The position numbers were made by a program, and so were the translations under genes. The notes below the pieces were generated by a model. It worked only from the letters and a program-made list of their open reading frames with translations. It made no database searches and was not told the DNA's origin. Below, piece by piece: positions 1-8,184 of a DNA stretch of 64,000 bases. Each line of letters opens with the position of its first letter. Position 1 is the stretch's first letter. The stretch comes from Usitatibacter palustris (GTDB lineage Bacteria; Pseudomonadota; Gammaproteobacteria; Burkholderiales; Usitatibacteraceae), in contig NZ_CP053073.1 in the NCBI RefSeq assembly GCF_013003985.1, forward strand, positions 2,046,001-2,110,000, in the 5' to 3' direction.

Positions 1-2
1 TG

Positions 3-272
3 AAGGGCGCCTGGAACGGCAACACGCTGAACTTCGCGCGATCCGGGGTGACCGGGTCGCTCGAAGTCGGCGACAAGGACCTCCACCTGAGCATCACGCT
101 CGGGTTCCTGCTGAAGGCGATGAGGGGCTCGATCGAGCGCGCCGTGCATGGCGAGCTCGATGCGCTGTTTGCCGCGAAGGCCGAGCCGAAGAAGAAAGAG
201 GAAGCCGCGCCGCCTAGAAAGGCCGCGGAAGCTACGCCGAAAAAGGGACCTGCGAAGAAAAAAGCGCCTTAG
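3..272 (+). CDS. PHA-system family protein, 3' part only
   Basis: The window opens inside this gene, so only about 89 C-terminal residues are present and the start is missing. The visible part has a folded segment (GSLEVGDKDLHLSITLGFLL, then KAMRGSIERAVHGELDALF) followed by a low-complexity Lys/Ala/Pro/Glu tail. This matches the polyhydroxyalkanoic acid system / PHA granule-region family, small cytoplasmic proteins thought to sit on or near polyester granules; the Lys-Ala tail resembles that of PHA-binding and DNA-binding phasins. Its end overlaps by 41 bases the end of the convergent FFLEELY gene. Two phasin-like genes further on (7693-8151 and 18719-19096) support a polyester-storage context. 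Family call is from pattern recognition of the conserved C-terminal motif. Confidence 0.6.
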   Translation, partial: KGAWNGNTLNFARSGVTGSLEVGDKDLHLSITLGFLLKAMRGSIERAVHGELDALFAAKAEPKKKEEAAPPRKAAEATPKKGPAKKKAP

Positions 273-933
273 CGATCGCGCGTTCGCGCGCGGCGATCGT
301 CGCCAGGAATTCCTCCGCGCCATCCATCTCGCGGAAGGACGCAAAGCCCCTCTCCAGGAACGTCTGCAGGTCCGCGAGGCCCGCGAGCCTTGCCGGCGTG
401 CGCATGAGCTTCAGCGTGCGATAAACCATCGGCTTCTTCACGAGGCGATCGAGCCGCTCGCCCACCGCGGCAATCAGCTCGATCTGCCGCTCGCGTTCGG
501 CCGGCGTGCTCGCCGCGCGATAGGCCCTGGCGTAGCTCGCTTCGTGAATGGGCCCCGGCGGCAGCGCCTCGGAGGTCCGACGGTCGAGCGATTCGGAAAG
601 CGCATCGACTTCGATCGCCAGCGAGGCCGTCTCCACCGCAGTCGCCGGCAGCGTGCGCACCAGCAGTGGATAGATCCGAAGCATCTCGGCATCGCGCGCG
701 CTGAAATCCTTCGGGCCGTAGAGGTCCTCGAGGAAGAACGTCGTGGCCTGCCGGTAGCGCGGCTGGGCCGAGAGGTCGGTATAGGTCCGGGCGAGGCGAT
801 CCGATTGCCAGCGCTTCAACTCGGCGAGACGTGGCGGCGGACCGGCTGAGGCATCGCGGCCCCGCAAGTCGCGGAGGGTTTCGAGGTGGCTGCGCAGGGC
901 TTCCGGGCCGGCGCTGATGGTGTCGGGAGGCAC
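232..933 (-). CDS. FFLEELY-motif protein (unknown function)
   Basis: A 233-residue cytoplasmic protein starting at a GTG at 933-931. The frame stays open up to 1023, but the extra residues come from AT-rich DNA that carries an operator-like palindrome, so the GTG is preferred; no strong ribosome site is visible in front of it. Near residue 65-75 is the motif TTFFLEDLYGP, the signature for which the FFLEELY family is named. The rest is charged and helical, with no signal peptide or membrane segment. The function of the family is not known. It is transcribed divergently from the aldehyde dehydrogenase gene at 1047, sharing a 113-bp promoter region, and its 3' end overlaps the PHA-system gene. 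Confidence 0.75.
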   Translation of the reverse strand: MPPDTISAGPEALRSHLETLRDLRGRDASAGPPPRLAELKRWQSDRLARTYTDLSAQPRYRQATTFFLEDLYGPKDFSARDAEMLRIYPLLVRTLPATAVETASLAIEVDALSESLDRRTSEALPPGPIHEASYARAYRAASTPAERERQIELIAAVGERLDRLVKKPMVYRTLKLMRTPARLAGLADLQTFLERGFASFREMDGAEEFLATIAARERAIAKALFSSQVPFSA

Positions 934-953
934 TATTCGGTATTCTAACGACT

Positions 954-975
954 GATTGAAACGAGCGTTTGAATC
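954..975. promoter_or_regulatory. 22-bp palindrome, PsrA-box-like operator candidate
   Basis: Seen directly: GATT, one base, AAACG, two bases, CGTTT, one base, AATC. It is perfectly symmetric except for the central two bases and one flanking pair. It sits in the AT-rich divergent region between the FFLEELY gene and the aldehyde dehydrogenase gene. The core GAAAC-N4-GTTTG fits the consensus I recall for PsrA, a TetR-family fatty-acid sensor of Pseudomonas. A second possible half-site, GCTCGTTT at 1008-1015, is an 8-base inverted match to AAACGAGC at 959-966. The identity of the regulator is inference. Confidence 0.5.
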
Positions 976-1046
976 CAGATCAATTGGATGACATGTAGTA
1001 GCCGTATGCTCGTTTATTACCAAACACTTAATAGAGATACCTAAAG

Positions 1047-2483
1047 TTGAATCTCAAGGACGTCCCGCCCTCCAAAGCGCCTGAAACCACCCCGCTGGAG
1101 GCCCTTTTCGCCCGCCAGCGCGCGCTGTCCCAGGGAGGGCTGGGGCTCGACGCCGGACAGCGCGCCGCCGCCCTTTCCGCCCTCGAAGCGCTTCTCCGGG
1201 AGCACGGACGGGAGATCGCCGCCGCGATCCACGCCGACTTCGGCGGGCGCTCCGTTCACGAGACCCAGCTCCTCGAGATCTTTCCCTCGATCGAAGCCTT
1301 GCGCCATGCACGTCGGCATTTTCGCGCCTGGATGCGGCCGCGCCGGCGCGCGACGAATCTCTGGTTCCTCCCCGGCCGGTCGCGCCTCATCGCGCAGCCG
1401 CTCGGCGTGGTGGGCATCGTGGTGCCCTGGAACTACCCGCTCTATCTGGCCATCGGTCCGATCGCGAGTGCGATTTCCGCGGGCAATCGCGTCCTCGTGA
1501 AGATGTCCGAGGTCGCCCCGGCCACGGGCGCGCTCTTCGAGAAGCTCGTCGCGCAGCGCTTCGATCCCGCGGTGCTCGCGGTGGTCAACGGCGGGCCCGA
1601 GATCGCGCGTGAGTTCAGTGCCCTGCCCTTCGACCATTTGCTCTTCACGGGATCGACGGCCGTCGGGCGCCACGTGATGCGCGCGGCCGCGGAGAACCTC
1701 ACGCCGGTGACGCTCGAGCTCGGCGGCAAGTCGCCGGCCATCGTCGGCCGCGATTTCTCCGTCGCGCAGGCCGCCGATCGCATCCTCTACGGCAAGTGCC
1801 TCAACGCGGGCCAGACGTGCATCGCGCCCGACTACGTCCTGGTGCCCGAGGAACGCGTCGCCGAATTCGTCGATGCCGCAAAGGCCAGTGTCGCGCGGCT
1901 TTACCCGCGCATCGCGGACAACCCGGACTTCACCTCGATCGTGAACGATCGCCAGCACGCGCGGCTTGCGGGCTACGTTGACGATGCCGCGGCAAAGGGC
2001 GCGCGCGTCGTGGAGCTCAACCCCGCCGGCGAGGACCTGAAGGCCACGCGCAAGATCGCGCCCCGCCTGCTTCTCGACGTGAACGACACCATGACCGTGA
2101 TGCGCGAGGAGATCTTCGGTCCGCTGCTGCCGATCATTCCGTACAAGTCGCTCGACGAAGCGATCGCCTTCGTGAACGCACGGCCGCGCCCGCTGGCACT
2201 CTACGTTTTCGACCACGACGGTGGAAACGTCGATCGCGTCCTCGCCGAAACCGTTTCGGGCGGCGTGTCCGTGAACGAGACGATCCTCCACATCGCCCAG
2301 GACGACCTGCCCTTCGGCGGCGTCGGGCCTAGCGGCATGGGCCGCTACCACGGGCGCGAAGGCTTCGAGACGTTCTCGCACCTCAAGTCCGTGTTCCACC
2401 AGTCGCGCCTCAACGGCCTCGCACTCTTCCGTCCGCCCTACGGCAAGCGTTTCGAGTCGCTGGTGAAGTTTCTCTTCCGCTAG
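1047..2483 (+). CDS. calB: Coniferyl-aldehyde-dehydrogenase-type aldehyde dehydrogenase
   Basis: A 478-residue NAD(P)-dependent aldehyde dehydrogenase, oxidising an aldehyde to its acid in the cytoplasm. The start is a TTG at 1047. Visible landmarks are VVPWNYPLYL (cofactor-side motif), LLFTGSTAVGR, the general-base region LELGGKSPAIV, and the catalytic cysteine in NAGQTCIAPDYV; EEIFGPLLP and the GMGRYHGREGF tail are typical of the coniferyl aldehyde dehydrogenase (CalB) branch, which also handles long-chain fatty aldehydes. Followed after 2 bases by a Tat-exported protein and then a GMC oxidoreductase, so all three are probably one operon. In this setting the substrate may be an aldehyde released by the GMC enzyme; that is inference. 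Confidence 0.85.
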   Translation: MNLKDVPPSKAPETTPLEALFARQRALSQGGLGLDAGQRAAALSALEALLREHGREIAAAIHADFGGRSVHETQLLEIFPSIEALRHARRHFRAWMRPRRRATNLWFLPGRSRLIAQPLGVVGIVVPWNYPLYLAIGPIASAISAGNRVLVKMSEVAPATGALFEKLVAQRFDPAVLAVVNGGPEIAREFSALPFDHLLFTGSTAVGRHVMRAAAENLTPVTLELGGKSPAIVGRDFSVAQAADRILYGKCLNAGQTCIAPDYVLVPEERVAEFVDAAKASVARLYPRIADNPDFTSIVNDRQHARLAGYVDDAAAKGARVVELNPAGEDLKATRKIAPRLLLDVNDTMTVMREEIFGPLLPIIPYKSLDEAIAFVNARPRPLALYVFDHDGGNVDRVLAETVSGGVSVNETILHIAQDDLPFGGVGPSGMGRYHGREGFETFSHLKSVFHQSRLNGLALFRPPYGKRFESLVKFLFR

Positions 2484-2485
2484 CC

Positions 2486-3004
2486 TTGGTTTCCCGTCGC
2501 CGCTTCCTCCAGGTGGGCCTCGCCGGTGCCGCCGTCCTCGTGACGGTGGGCTTGCTCAATCGCCGCTCGGCCACGCCCGCGCACAACTACCGCGTGCTCG
2601 ATGAGCCCACCGCCATGCTCCTGCATTCGCTCGTGCCGGTGATCCTCGCGGGCTCGCTCCCGAAGGACGCCGCCACTCACGCGAAGGCCGTGCGCGAAGT
2701 CGTCGAAGCGTTCGATCGGGCCATCTCCGCGTTGTCACCCGCGGTGCAAACCGAGATCGACCAGTTGATGGGCCTGCTTCGCTTCGCGCCCACGCGCATC
2801 GTCGTGGCCGGAGTCGCGTCCCCGTGGGATGGTGCCGCCCCAGAGGACATCGCCGCATTCCTGCAGCGCTGGCGCACGAGCCGCTTCGATCTCCTGCGCG
2901 CCGGCTACCAGGCGCTCACGCAGCTCACGCAGGGCGCGTGGTACGGCAACCCGCTCTCGTGGCCGGCGATCGGCTACTTGGGCCCGCCGAAGGTCGCGCC
3001 ATGA
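2486..3004 (+). CDS. Tat-signal small protein, probable GMC oxidoreductase partner
   Basis: A 172-residue protein beginning SRRRFLQVGLAGAAVLVTVG, a twin-arginine export signal with a hydrophobic stretch that may stay as a membrane anchor. The remainder (DEPTAMLLHSLVPVILAGSLP, then an acidic helix and a C-terminal GAWYGNPLSWPAIGYLGPP) resembles the gluconate 2-dehydrogenase subunit 3 / small-subunit type that accompanies GMC flavoenzymes, in particular the short W-Y-G-N-P-x-x-W-xx-I-G-Y-x-G-P ending. The start is a TTG two bases after the aldehyde dehydrogenase stop, and its stop overlaps the GMC start codon by ATGA, which indicates translational coupling. Role as a partner subunit is inference from context and the conserved tail. 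Confidence 0.65.
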   Translation: MVSRRRFLQVGLAGAAVLVTVGLLNRRSATPAHNYRVLDEPTAMLLHSLVPVILAGSLPKDAATHAKAVREVVEAFDRAISALSPAVQTEIDQLMGLLRFAPTRIVVAGVASPWDGAAPEDIAAFLQRWRTSRFDLLRAGYQALTQLTQGAWYGNPLSWPAIGYLGPPKVAP

Positions 3005-4590
3005 TCCGCGACCCGATTCGCGAAGGCATCGCGTCAGGCTGGAAGGCGATCGACGCCGCGGCTCTCGACCGCGATCTCGAACTGGATGCGGACGTCGTCG
3101 TGATCGGCAGCGGCGCGGGCGGTGGCGTGACGGCGGAAGTCCTGGCCGATGCCGGCCTCAAGGTCGTGATCGCCGAGGAAGGCCCGTTGCGCAGCTCCAC
3201 CGACTTCAACATGCGCGAGCGCGAGGCCTATCCGCAGCTCTACCAGGAGACCGCGGGCCGCCAGACGAAGGACAAGGGCATCACCATCCTCCAGGGTCGC
3301 TGCGTGGGCGGATCGACCACCGTCAACTGGACCTCGAGCTTCCGCACGCCCTCGCGCACGCTCGCGCATTGGCGCGATGCGCACGGGCTCACCACGCTGG
3401 ACGAAGCCCGGCTCTCGCCGTGGTTCGTGAAGATGGAGGAGCGTCTCGCCATCGCCCCGTGGCCCGTCGCACCCAACGAGAACAACGACCTCCTGCGCCG
3501 CGGGTGCGAGAAGCTCGGCATCCCGAGTGCGGCGATCGCACGCAACGTGAAGGGCTGCTGGAACCTCGGCTACTGCGGCATGGGATGCCCGACCAACGCC
3601 AAGCAGTCGATGCTCGTCACGACGATTCCGGGCGCGCTCGCGAAGGGCGCGACGCTGATCCACCAGGCACGTGTGGAACGGCTCGTGATGAACGGCGAGC
3701 GCATCGATCGCGCCGAAGCCGTGGGAATCGCATCGGGCACGGTCTCGCCGTATCGCATTCGGCTGCGCGCGCGGCATTTCGTCCTCGCGGCGGGCGGCAT
3801 TGGTTCGGCGACGGTCCTGCTTCGCAGCCGCCTGCCCGATCCGAATCTCACCGCCGGCCGGCGCACGTTCCTTCACCCGACCGTGGTCTCGGGTGCGCTC
3901 ATGCCCGACGAAGTGAAAGGCCACGCAGGCGCGCCGCAGACGATCTATTCCGATCACTTCCTCGACAAGGTCCCGCTCGACGGCCCCGCGGGCTTCAAGC
4001 TCGAGGCCGCGCCCGTGCATCCGATCCTCGCGGGCATCACGCTCCCCGGATTCGGCGAGGCGCACGCGAAGTGGATGACGAACCTTCCGCGACTGCATGT
4101 CGCGATCGCGTTGCTGCGCGACGGCTTCCATCCATCCTCTCCCGGGGGACGCGTCGTGCTGCGCGGCGATGGCTCGGGTGAGCTCGACTACGCGATGGGC
4201 GATTACCTGTGGGAAGGCGCGCGCCGTGGATTCCTGGCGATGGCCGAGATCCAGTTCGCCGCGGGCGCGAAGGTCGTGATGCCGATGCACGAGGAAGCCG
4301 AACCGCTCACCTCGTGGCAGGCGGCGCGCGCCGCGATCGAAGCGCTGCCGATGCGCGCGCTGCGCACCCGCGTGGTCAGCGCGCACGTGATGGGCGGCTG
4401 CGCGATGGGCAACGACCCGCGCGTCTCCGTCGTCAATGAAGACGGACGGCACCACCAGGTCGAGAATCTCTCGATCCACGACGGCTCGCTCTTTCCCACC
4501 AGCGTGGCCGCCAATCCCCAGCTCTCCATCTACGCACTGGCCGCGCGCCTTTCCTCCGGGTTGGCGAAGCAACTGGGTCCCCGCGTATAA
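3001..4590 (+). CDS. GMC-family oxidoreductase (probable alcohol oxidase/dehydrogenase)
   Basis: 529 residues from the ATG at 3001, chosen because it overlaps the upstream stop as ATGA; the frame is open further upstream but that part is a shadow. It carries an FAD-binding fold near residue 30 (VIGSGAGGGVTAEVLADAG, then the acidic end of beta-2, VIAEEG), the GRCVGGSTTVNWTSSFRTP motif, and the C-terminal GMC signature around SAHVMGGCAMGNDP and SLFPTSVAANPQLSIYALA. A cysteine cluster, WNLGYCGMGCPTNAKQSM, is like that of long-chain alcohol oxidases. It would oxidise an alcohol to an aldehyde using FAD, with the Tat-exported small protein as a possible partner and the aldehyde dehydrogenase next in the path. 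The fatty-alcohol substrate is inferred. Confidence 0.8.
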   Translation: MIRDPIREGIASGWKAIDAAALDRDLELDADVVVIGSGAGGGVTAEVLADAGLKVVIAEEGPLRSSTDFNMREREAYPQLYQETAGRQTKDKGITILQGRCVGGSTTVNWTSSFRTPSRTLAHWRDAHGLTTLDEARLSPWFVKMEERLAIAPWPVAPNENNDLLRRGCEKLGIPSAAIARNVKGCWNLGYCGMGCPTNAKQSMLVTTIPGALAKGATLIHQARVERLVMNGERIDRAEAVGIASGTVSPYRIRLRARHFVLAAGGIGSATVLLRSRLPDPNLTAGRRTFLHPTVVSGALMPDEVKGHAGAPQTIYSDHFLDKVPLDGPAGFKLEAAPVHPILAGITLPGFGEAHAKWMTNLPRLHVAIALLRDGFHPSSPGGRVVLRGDGSGELDYAMGDYLWEGARRGFLAMAEIQFAAGAKVVMPMHEEAEPLTSWQAARAAIEALPMRALRTRVVSAHVMGGCAMGNDPRVSVVNEDGRHHQVENLSIHDGSLFPTSVAANPQLSIYALAARLSSGLAKQLGPRV

Positions 4591-4649
4591 TTTGGACTGT
4601 CCCGCCTGCTGTGTTGCGAACGCGGCGCGGGATTTTTGTGAGGTTCCCC

Positions 4650-5873
4650 ATGAGCGACTACATCGCGCTCGAGCGCCGCTACGGCGCCACGAACTACGCT
4701 CCGCTGCCCATCGTCCTGACCCGAGGTGAAGGCGTCTGGCTCTGGGATGACCAGGACCGCCGCTACCTCGACATGCTTTCCGCTTATTCGGCGGTGAGCT
4801 TCGGTTACGGGCATCCCAAACTCGTGCAGGTGTTCACCGAGCAGGCCAAGCGCCTCGCGGTGACTTCACGCGCATTCCACAGCAATACGTTGCCGCCCTT
4901 CCTCGCGCGGCTGTGCGAGATCACGGGCATGGATCGCGCGCTCCCGATGACCACGGGCGCCGAAGGCGTCGAGACCGCGATCAAGTGCGCGCGCAAGTGG
5001 GCCTACATCGTCAAGAAGGTGCCGCGCGACAAGGCCGAGATCATCGTCTGCGAAGCCAACTTCCACGGGCGTACGTCGACCATCGTCGGGTTCTCGTCGG
5101 AAGCGCAGTACCGCGACGACTTCGGTCCCTACGCCAAGGGCGCGTTCCCGGCCGTTCCGTTCGGCGACGCGAAGGCGCTCGCCGCAGCGATCACGCCCAA
5201 CACCGCGGCATTCCTGGTCGAGCCCGTGCAAGGCGAAGCCGGCATCATCGTTCCGCCCGAGGGCTATCTCACGGAGTGCGCGCGCATTTGCCGCGAGAAC
5301 AACGTGCTGCTCATCGTCGATGAAGTGCAGACCGGCCTTGGCCGCACCGGCAAGGTCCTCGCGATCCAGCATGAAGGCGTGAAGCCCGACGGGCTCATCC
5401 TCGGCAAGGCGCTGGGCGGCGGCCTCATGCCGGTCTCCGCATTCCTCGCGCGCGAGGACGTGATGGGCGTGTTCAAGCCCGGCGATCACGGCAGCACCTT
5501 CGGCGGCAATGCGCTGGGCGCGGCCATCGGGCTCGCCTCGCTCAATGTGCTGATGGAAGAGAAGCTCGCCGACCGCGCCGCGGCGATGGGCGACTACCTG
5601 CTTGCGCGCCTGAAGACCATCGCAAGCCCGGTCGTCACCGACGTTCGTGGCAAGGGCCTGCTGGTGGGTATCGAGCTCGACCCGGCGAAGGTCAGCGCAC
5701 GCGCGTTCGTGGAGACGCTGCTCAAGCACGGCGTGCTCTCGAAGGATACGCACGGCACCGTGGCGCGCTTCGCGCCGGCGCTCATCATCGAGCGCCAGGA
5801 GATCGACTGGGCGCTGGAGCGTATCCGCGCGGCACTGCGCGAATACGGTCCCGTGTACGAGCGCGCCGCCTAG
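4650..5873 (+). CDS. rocD: Ornithine aminotransferase
   Basis: 407 residues from the ATG at 4650, preceded by GTGAGG; an upstream in-frame ATG at 4611 adds residues not seen in the family. Class III PLP aminotransferase moving the delta-amino group of ornithine to 2-oxoglutarate, giving glutamate semialdehyde (arginine/ornithine to proline and glutamate). Recognisable are YLDMLSAYSAVSFGYGHPK near the N-terminus, the PLP-phosphate site TTGAEGVETAIK, IVDEVQTGLGRTGK with the ring-contacting Asp, and the Schiff-base lysine in LILGKALGGGLMPVSAF. It reads into, and overlaps by 4 bases, the convergent acyl-CoA ligase. No obvious functional link to the lipid genes around it. Confidence 0.88.
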   Translation: MSDYIALERRYGATNYAPLPIVLTRGEGVWLWDDQDRRYLDMLSAYSAVSFGYGHPKLVQVFTEQAKRLAVTSRAFHSNTLPPFLARLCEITGMDRALPMTTGAEGVETAIKCARKWAYIVKKVPRDKAEIIVCEANFHGRTSTIVGFSSEAQYRDDFGPYAKGAFPAVPFGDAKALAAAITPNTAAFLVEPVQGEAGIIVPPEGYLTECARICRENNVLLIVDEVQTGLGRTGKVLAIQHEGVKPDGLILGKALGGGLMPVSAFLAREDVMGVFKPGDHGSTFGGNALGAAIGLASLNVLMEEKLADRAAAMGDYLLARLKTIASPVVTDVRGKGLLVGIELDPAKVSARAFVETLLKHGVLSKDTHGTVARFAPALIIERQEIDWALERIRAALREYGPVYERAA

Positions 5874-7543
5874 ACTCTGAGCGGCGCGTTCTTCACTTCG
5901 CGGCGCAGGACCTTGCCGACGTTGGTCTTCGGCAGTTCCTTCCAGAACTCCACCACCTTCGGGACCTTGTAGCCGGTGAGGTTCTGCTTGCAGTGCTCGA
6001 TCACCTGGTCGCGGGTGAGCGCGGGATCCTTGCGGACGATCACGGCGCGCACGACTTCGCCTGACTTGTCGTCGGGTGTAGCGACCGCGCAGACCTCGAG
6101 GACGCCGGGCATCATCGCGACGACATCCTCGACCTCGTTCGGATACACGTTGAAGCCCGAGACCAGGATCATGTCCTTCTTCCGGTCGACGATCTTCACG
6201 AACCCCTCGGAATTCATGATGCCGATGTCGCCGGTGCGGAACGAACCGTCCGAGGTCATCACCTTCGCGGTTTCCTCCGGGCGATTCCAGTAGCCCTTCA
6301 TCACCTGCGGTCCGGCGATGCAGATCTCCCCAGTCTCCCCGAGCGCGAGGATCTTGCCGTCGTCGTCCCGGATCGTGACGGTAGTCGACGAGATCGGCAG
6401 CCCGCAGTAGCCGTTGTACTCCGCGCCATCGACCATCGGATTGATGCACGCACCCGGCGACGTCTCGGTCAGGCCGTAGGCCTCGAGCAGCGGCTTGCCG
6501 GTCACCTGCTTCCAGCGTTCGGCCACCGCGCGCTGCACGGCCATCCCGCCGCCCAGCGACATGTGCAGGCCGGAGAAGTCGAGCTTGTCGAAGCCCGGCG
6601 TGTTGAGCAGCGCATTGAATAGCGAATTCACGCCGGTGAAGCAGGTGAAGCGCCAGGTGCCGAGCTCCTTCACGAAGCCCGCGAAATCGCGTGGATTGGT
6701 GATCAGCACGTTGTGCGCGCCGATCTTCATGAAGGTGAGGCAATTTCCGGTGAGCGCGAAGATGTGATACAGCGGCAGCGCCGTGATGATGATTTCCCTG
6801 CCCTCGCGCAGGCCCACGCCCCACCACGCCGAGGTCTGGAGCAGGTTCGCCACGATATTGCCGTGCGTGAGCATCGCGCCCTTCGAGACACCCGTTGTGC
6901 CGCCGGTGTACTGGAGGAACGCGATGTCGCCGTGGTTCAGCGGAGGCTCGGCGAGCTTCAGGCCCGCGCCGGCCGACAGCACCGCGGGGAAGGTCACGGT
7001 CCCGGGCAGGTTCCACTCGGGAACCATCTTCTTCACTCGCTTCACCACGAAATTCATGATCAGCGACTTCGGGAAGCCATGCATGTCGCCCAGCTGCGTG
7101 GTGACGATCGTCTTCACCGGCGTCTTGGGGAGGACGGCTTCGAGCGTCTTGGCGAAGTTCTCGAGGATGACGATCGCCTTGGCGCCCGAGTCGACGAGCT
7201 GGTGCTCGAGCTCTCGCGGGGTATAGAGCGGATTGCAGTTCACCACCGTGAAACCCGCGCGCAGCGCGCCGAAGAGCGCCACGGGGTACTGGAGGACGTT
7301 GGGCATCATGATCGCGATGCGATCGCCCTTCTCCAGGCCGCGCGCCTGCAGCCAGGCGCCGAAATCGCGGGATTGGCGTTCGAGCTCGGCGTACGTGATC
7401 GTCCTGCCCATGCACGAGTAGGCCGGCAGGGAAGCGAACTTGGCGCAGCTCTTCTCGAAGATGTCGCGGATGCTTGCGTATTCGCGGACGTCGATCTCCG
7501 CGGGAACCCCTGGCGGGTAGGACTTCAGCCAGACCTTCTCCAT
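5870..7543 (-). CDS. fadD: Long-chain-fatty-acid--CoA ligase
   Basis: A 557-residue AMP-forming acyl-CoA synthetase, the usual size for FadD. It activates free fatty acids to acyl-CoA at the inner membrane, feeding beta-oxidation, phospholipid and storage lipid synthesis. Landmarks are the P-loop-like YTGGTTGVSKGAMLTHGN, the linker motif YGLTETSPGACINP, the hinge region with GDIGIMNSEGFVKIVDRKKD and the catalytic lysine near the C-terminus in LPKTNVGKVLRREV. It starts with ATG at 7543 behind a GGAGAG-type ribosome site and is divergent from the phasin gene at 7693; the intervening 149 bases should hold both promoters. Confidence 0.88.
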   Translation of the reverse strand: MEKVWLKSYPPGVPAEIDVREYASIRDIFEKSCAKFASLPAYSCMGRTITYAELERQSRDFGAWLQARGLEKGDRIAIMMPNVLQYPVALFGALRAGFTVVNCNPLYTPRELEHQLVDSGAKAIVILENFAKTLEAVLPKTPVKTIVTTQLGDMHGFPKSLIMNFVVKRVKKMVPEWNLPGTVTFPAVLSAGAGLKLAEPPLNHGDIAFLQYTGGTTGVSKGAMLTHGNIVANLLQTSAWWGVGLREGREIIITALPLYHIFALTGNCLTFMKIGAHNVLITNPRDFAGFVKELGTWRFTCFTGVNSLFNALLNTPGFDKLDFSGLHMSLGGGMAVQRAVAERWKQVTGKPLLEAYGLTETSPGACINPMVDGAEYNGYCGLPISSTTVTIRDDDGKILALGETGEICIAGPQVMKGYWNRPEETAKVMTSDGSFRTGDIGIMNSEGFVKIVDRKKDMILVSGFNVYPNEVEDVVAMMPGVLEVCAVATPDDKSGEVVRAVIVRKDPALTRDQVIEHCKQNLTGYKVPKVVEFWKELPKTNVGKVLRREVKNAPLRV

Positions 7544-7692
7544 CGCTCTCCTCTCGAAGCCGCGCTCTTTGGGCGGTGCCGAAGTTTAACCCGCGCCAAT
7601 AATAGTGTGACGGCTCTAAAGCTCGGGCCTACACTTTCTCCATAACCCTGGGTCCGCGGTGTCGCGGATCCCGACAACGACCAGGAGGCCCT

Positions 7693-8151
7693 ATGGCCAG
7701 CAAAACCAAGTCCCGCAAGCGCACCGCAAGAGCCACGCCCGAAGGTTTCCCGCAATCCGTCGCCGAATCCGCCCAGAAGATCTGGCTTGCCGGCCTCGGC
7801 GCATTCGCCCGCGCGCGCAGTGAAGGCGACAAGATGTTCGAACTGCTGGTCGAGCGCGGTCAATCGCTGCGCGGCCAGGCCCGCACGGTGGCCGACCAGG
7901 CCTTCAAGAACGTGCGCGCGCAAGCCGACGCCACCGCCGCGACGGCCGCGGGCAAGTGGGACAAGCTCGAGCAGGTGTTCGAGGAGCGCGTCGCGCGCTC
8001 GCTGGGCCGCCTCGGTGTCCTCACGAACAAGGACATTGACGCACTTGCCAAGCAAGTCGAGCAGCTGAATGCGAGCCTGAAGTCCCTGTCGGGCGGGTCG
8101 CGCAAGGCCCCCGCCAAGAAGAAGGCAGCGACGCGGAAGGCCCGCAAGTAA
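7693..8151 (+). CDS. Phasin-family polyhydroxyalkanoate granule protein
   Basis: A 152-residue protein that should coat polyhydroxyalkanoate granules. The middle part (VAESAQKIWLAGLGAFARARSEG, then KMFELLVERGQSL) is the conserved core of the PhaI/PhaF-type phasins, followed by long amphipathic helix and coiled-coil-like segments (DIDALAKQVEQLNASLKSL). Both ends are basic: TKSRKRTARA at the N-terminus and KKKAATRKARK at the C-terminus, which suggests contact with DNA or another anion as in PhaF/PhaM. The ribosome site AGGAGG is 7 bases before the ATG. A strong hairpin terminator follows the stop. It is divergent from fadD. Confidence 0.85.
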   Translation: MASKTKSRKRTARATPEGFPQSVAESAQKIWLAGLGAFARARSEGDKMFELLVERGQSLRGQARTVADQAFKNVRAQADATAATAAGKWDKLEQVFEERVARSLGRLGVLTNKDIDALAKQVEQLNASLKSLSGGSRKAPAKKKAATRKARK

Positions 8152-8155
8152 GAAT

Positions 8156-8183
8156 CGGGGACGCCAAGGCGTCCCCGAGTTTT
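8156..8183. terminator. Rho-independent terminator after phasin gene
   Basis: A 9-bp perfect stem CGGGGACGC / GCGTCCCCG with loop CAAG (8156-8177), followed by AGTTTTCC on the plus strand. It lies in the short gap between two convergent genes and mainly serves the phasin gene. Confidence 0.8.
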
Positions 8184-8184
8184 C

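Noticed and set aside
4866..7415. Minus-strand open frame of 849 codons across rocD and fadD
   Set aside because: It is out of frame with fadD and antisense to rocD, with arginine-rich low-information sequence.
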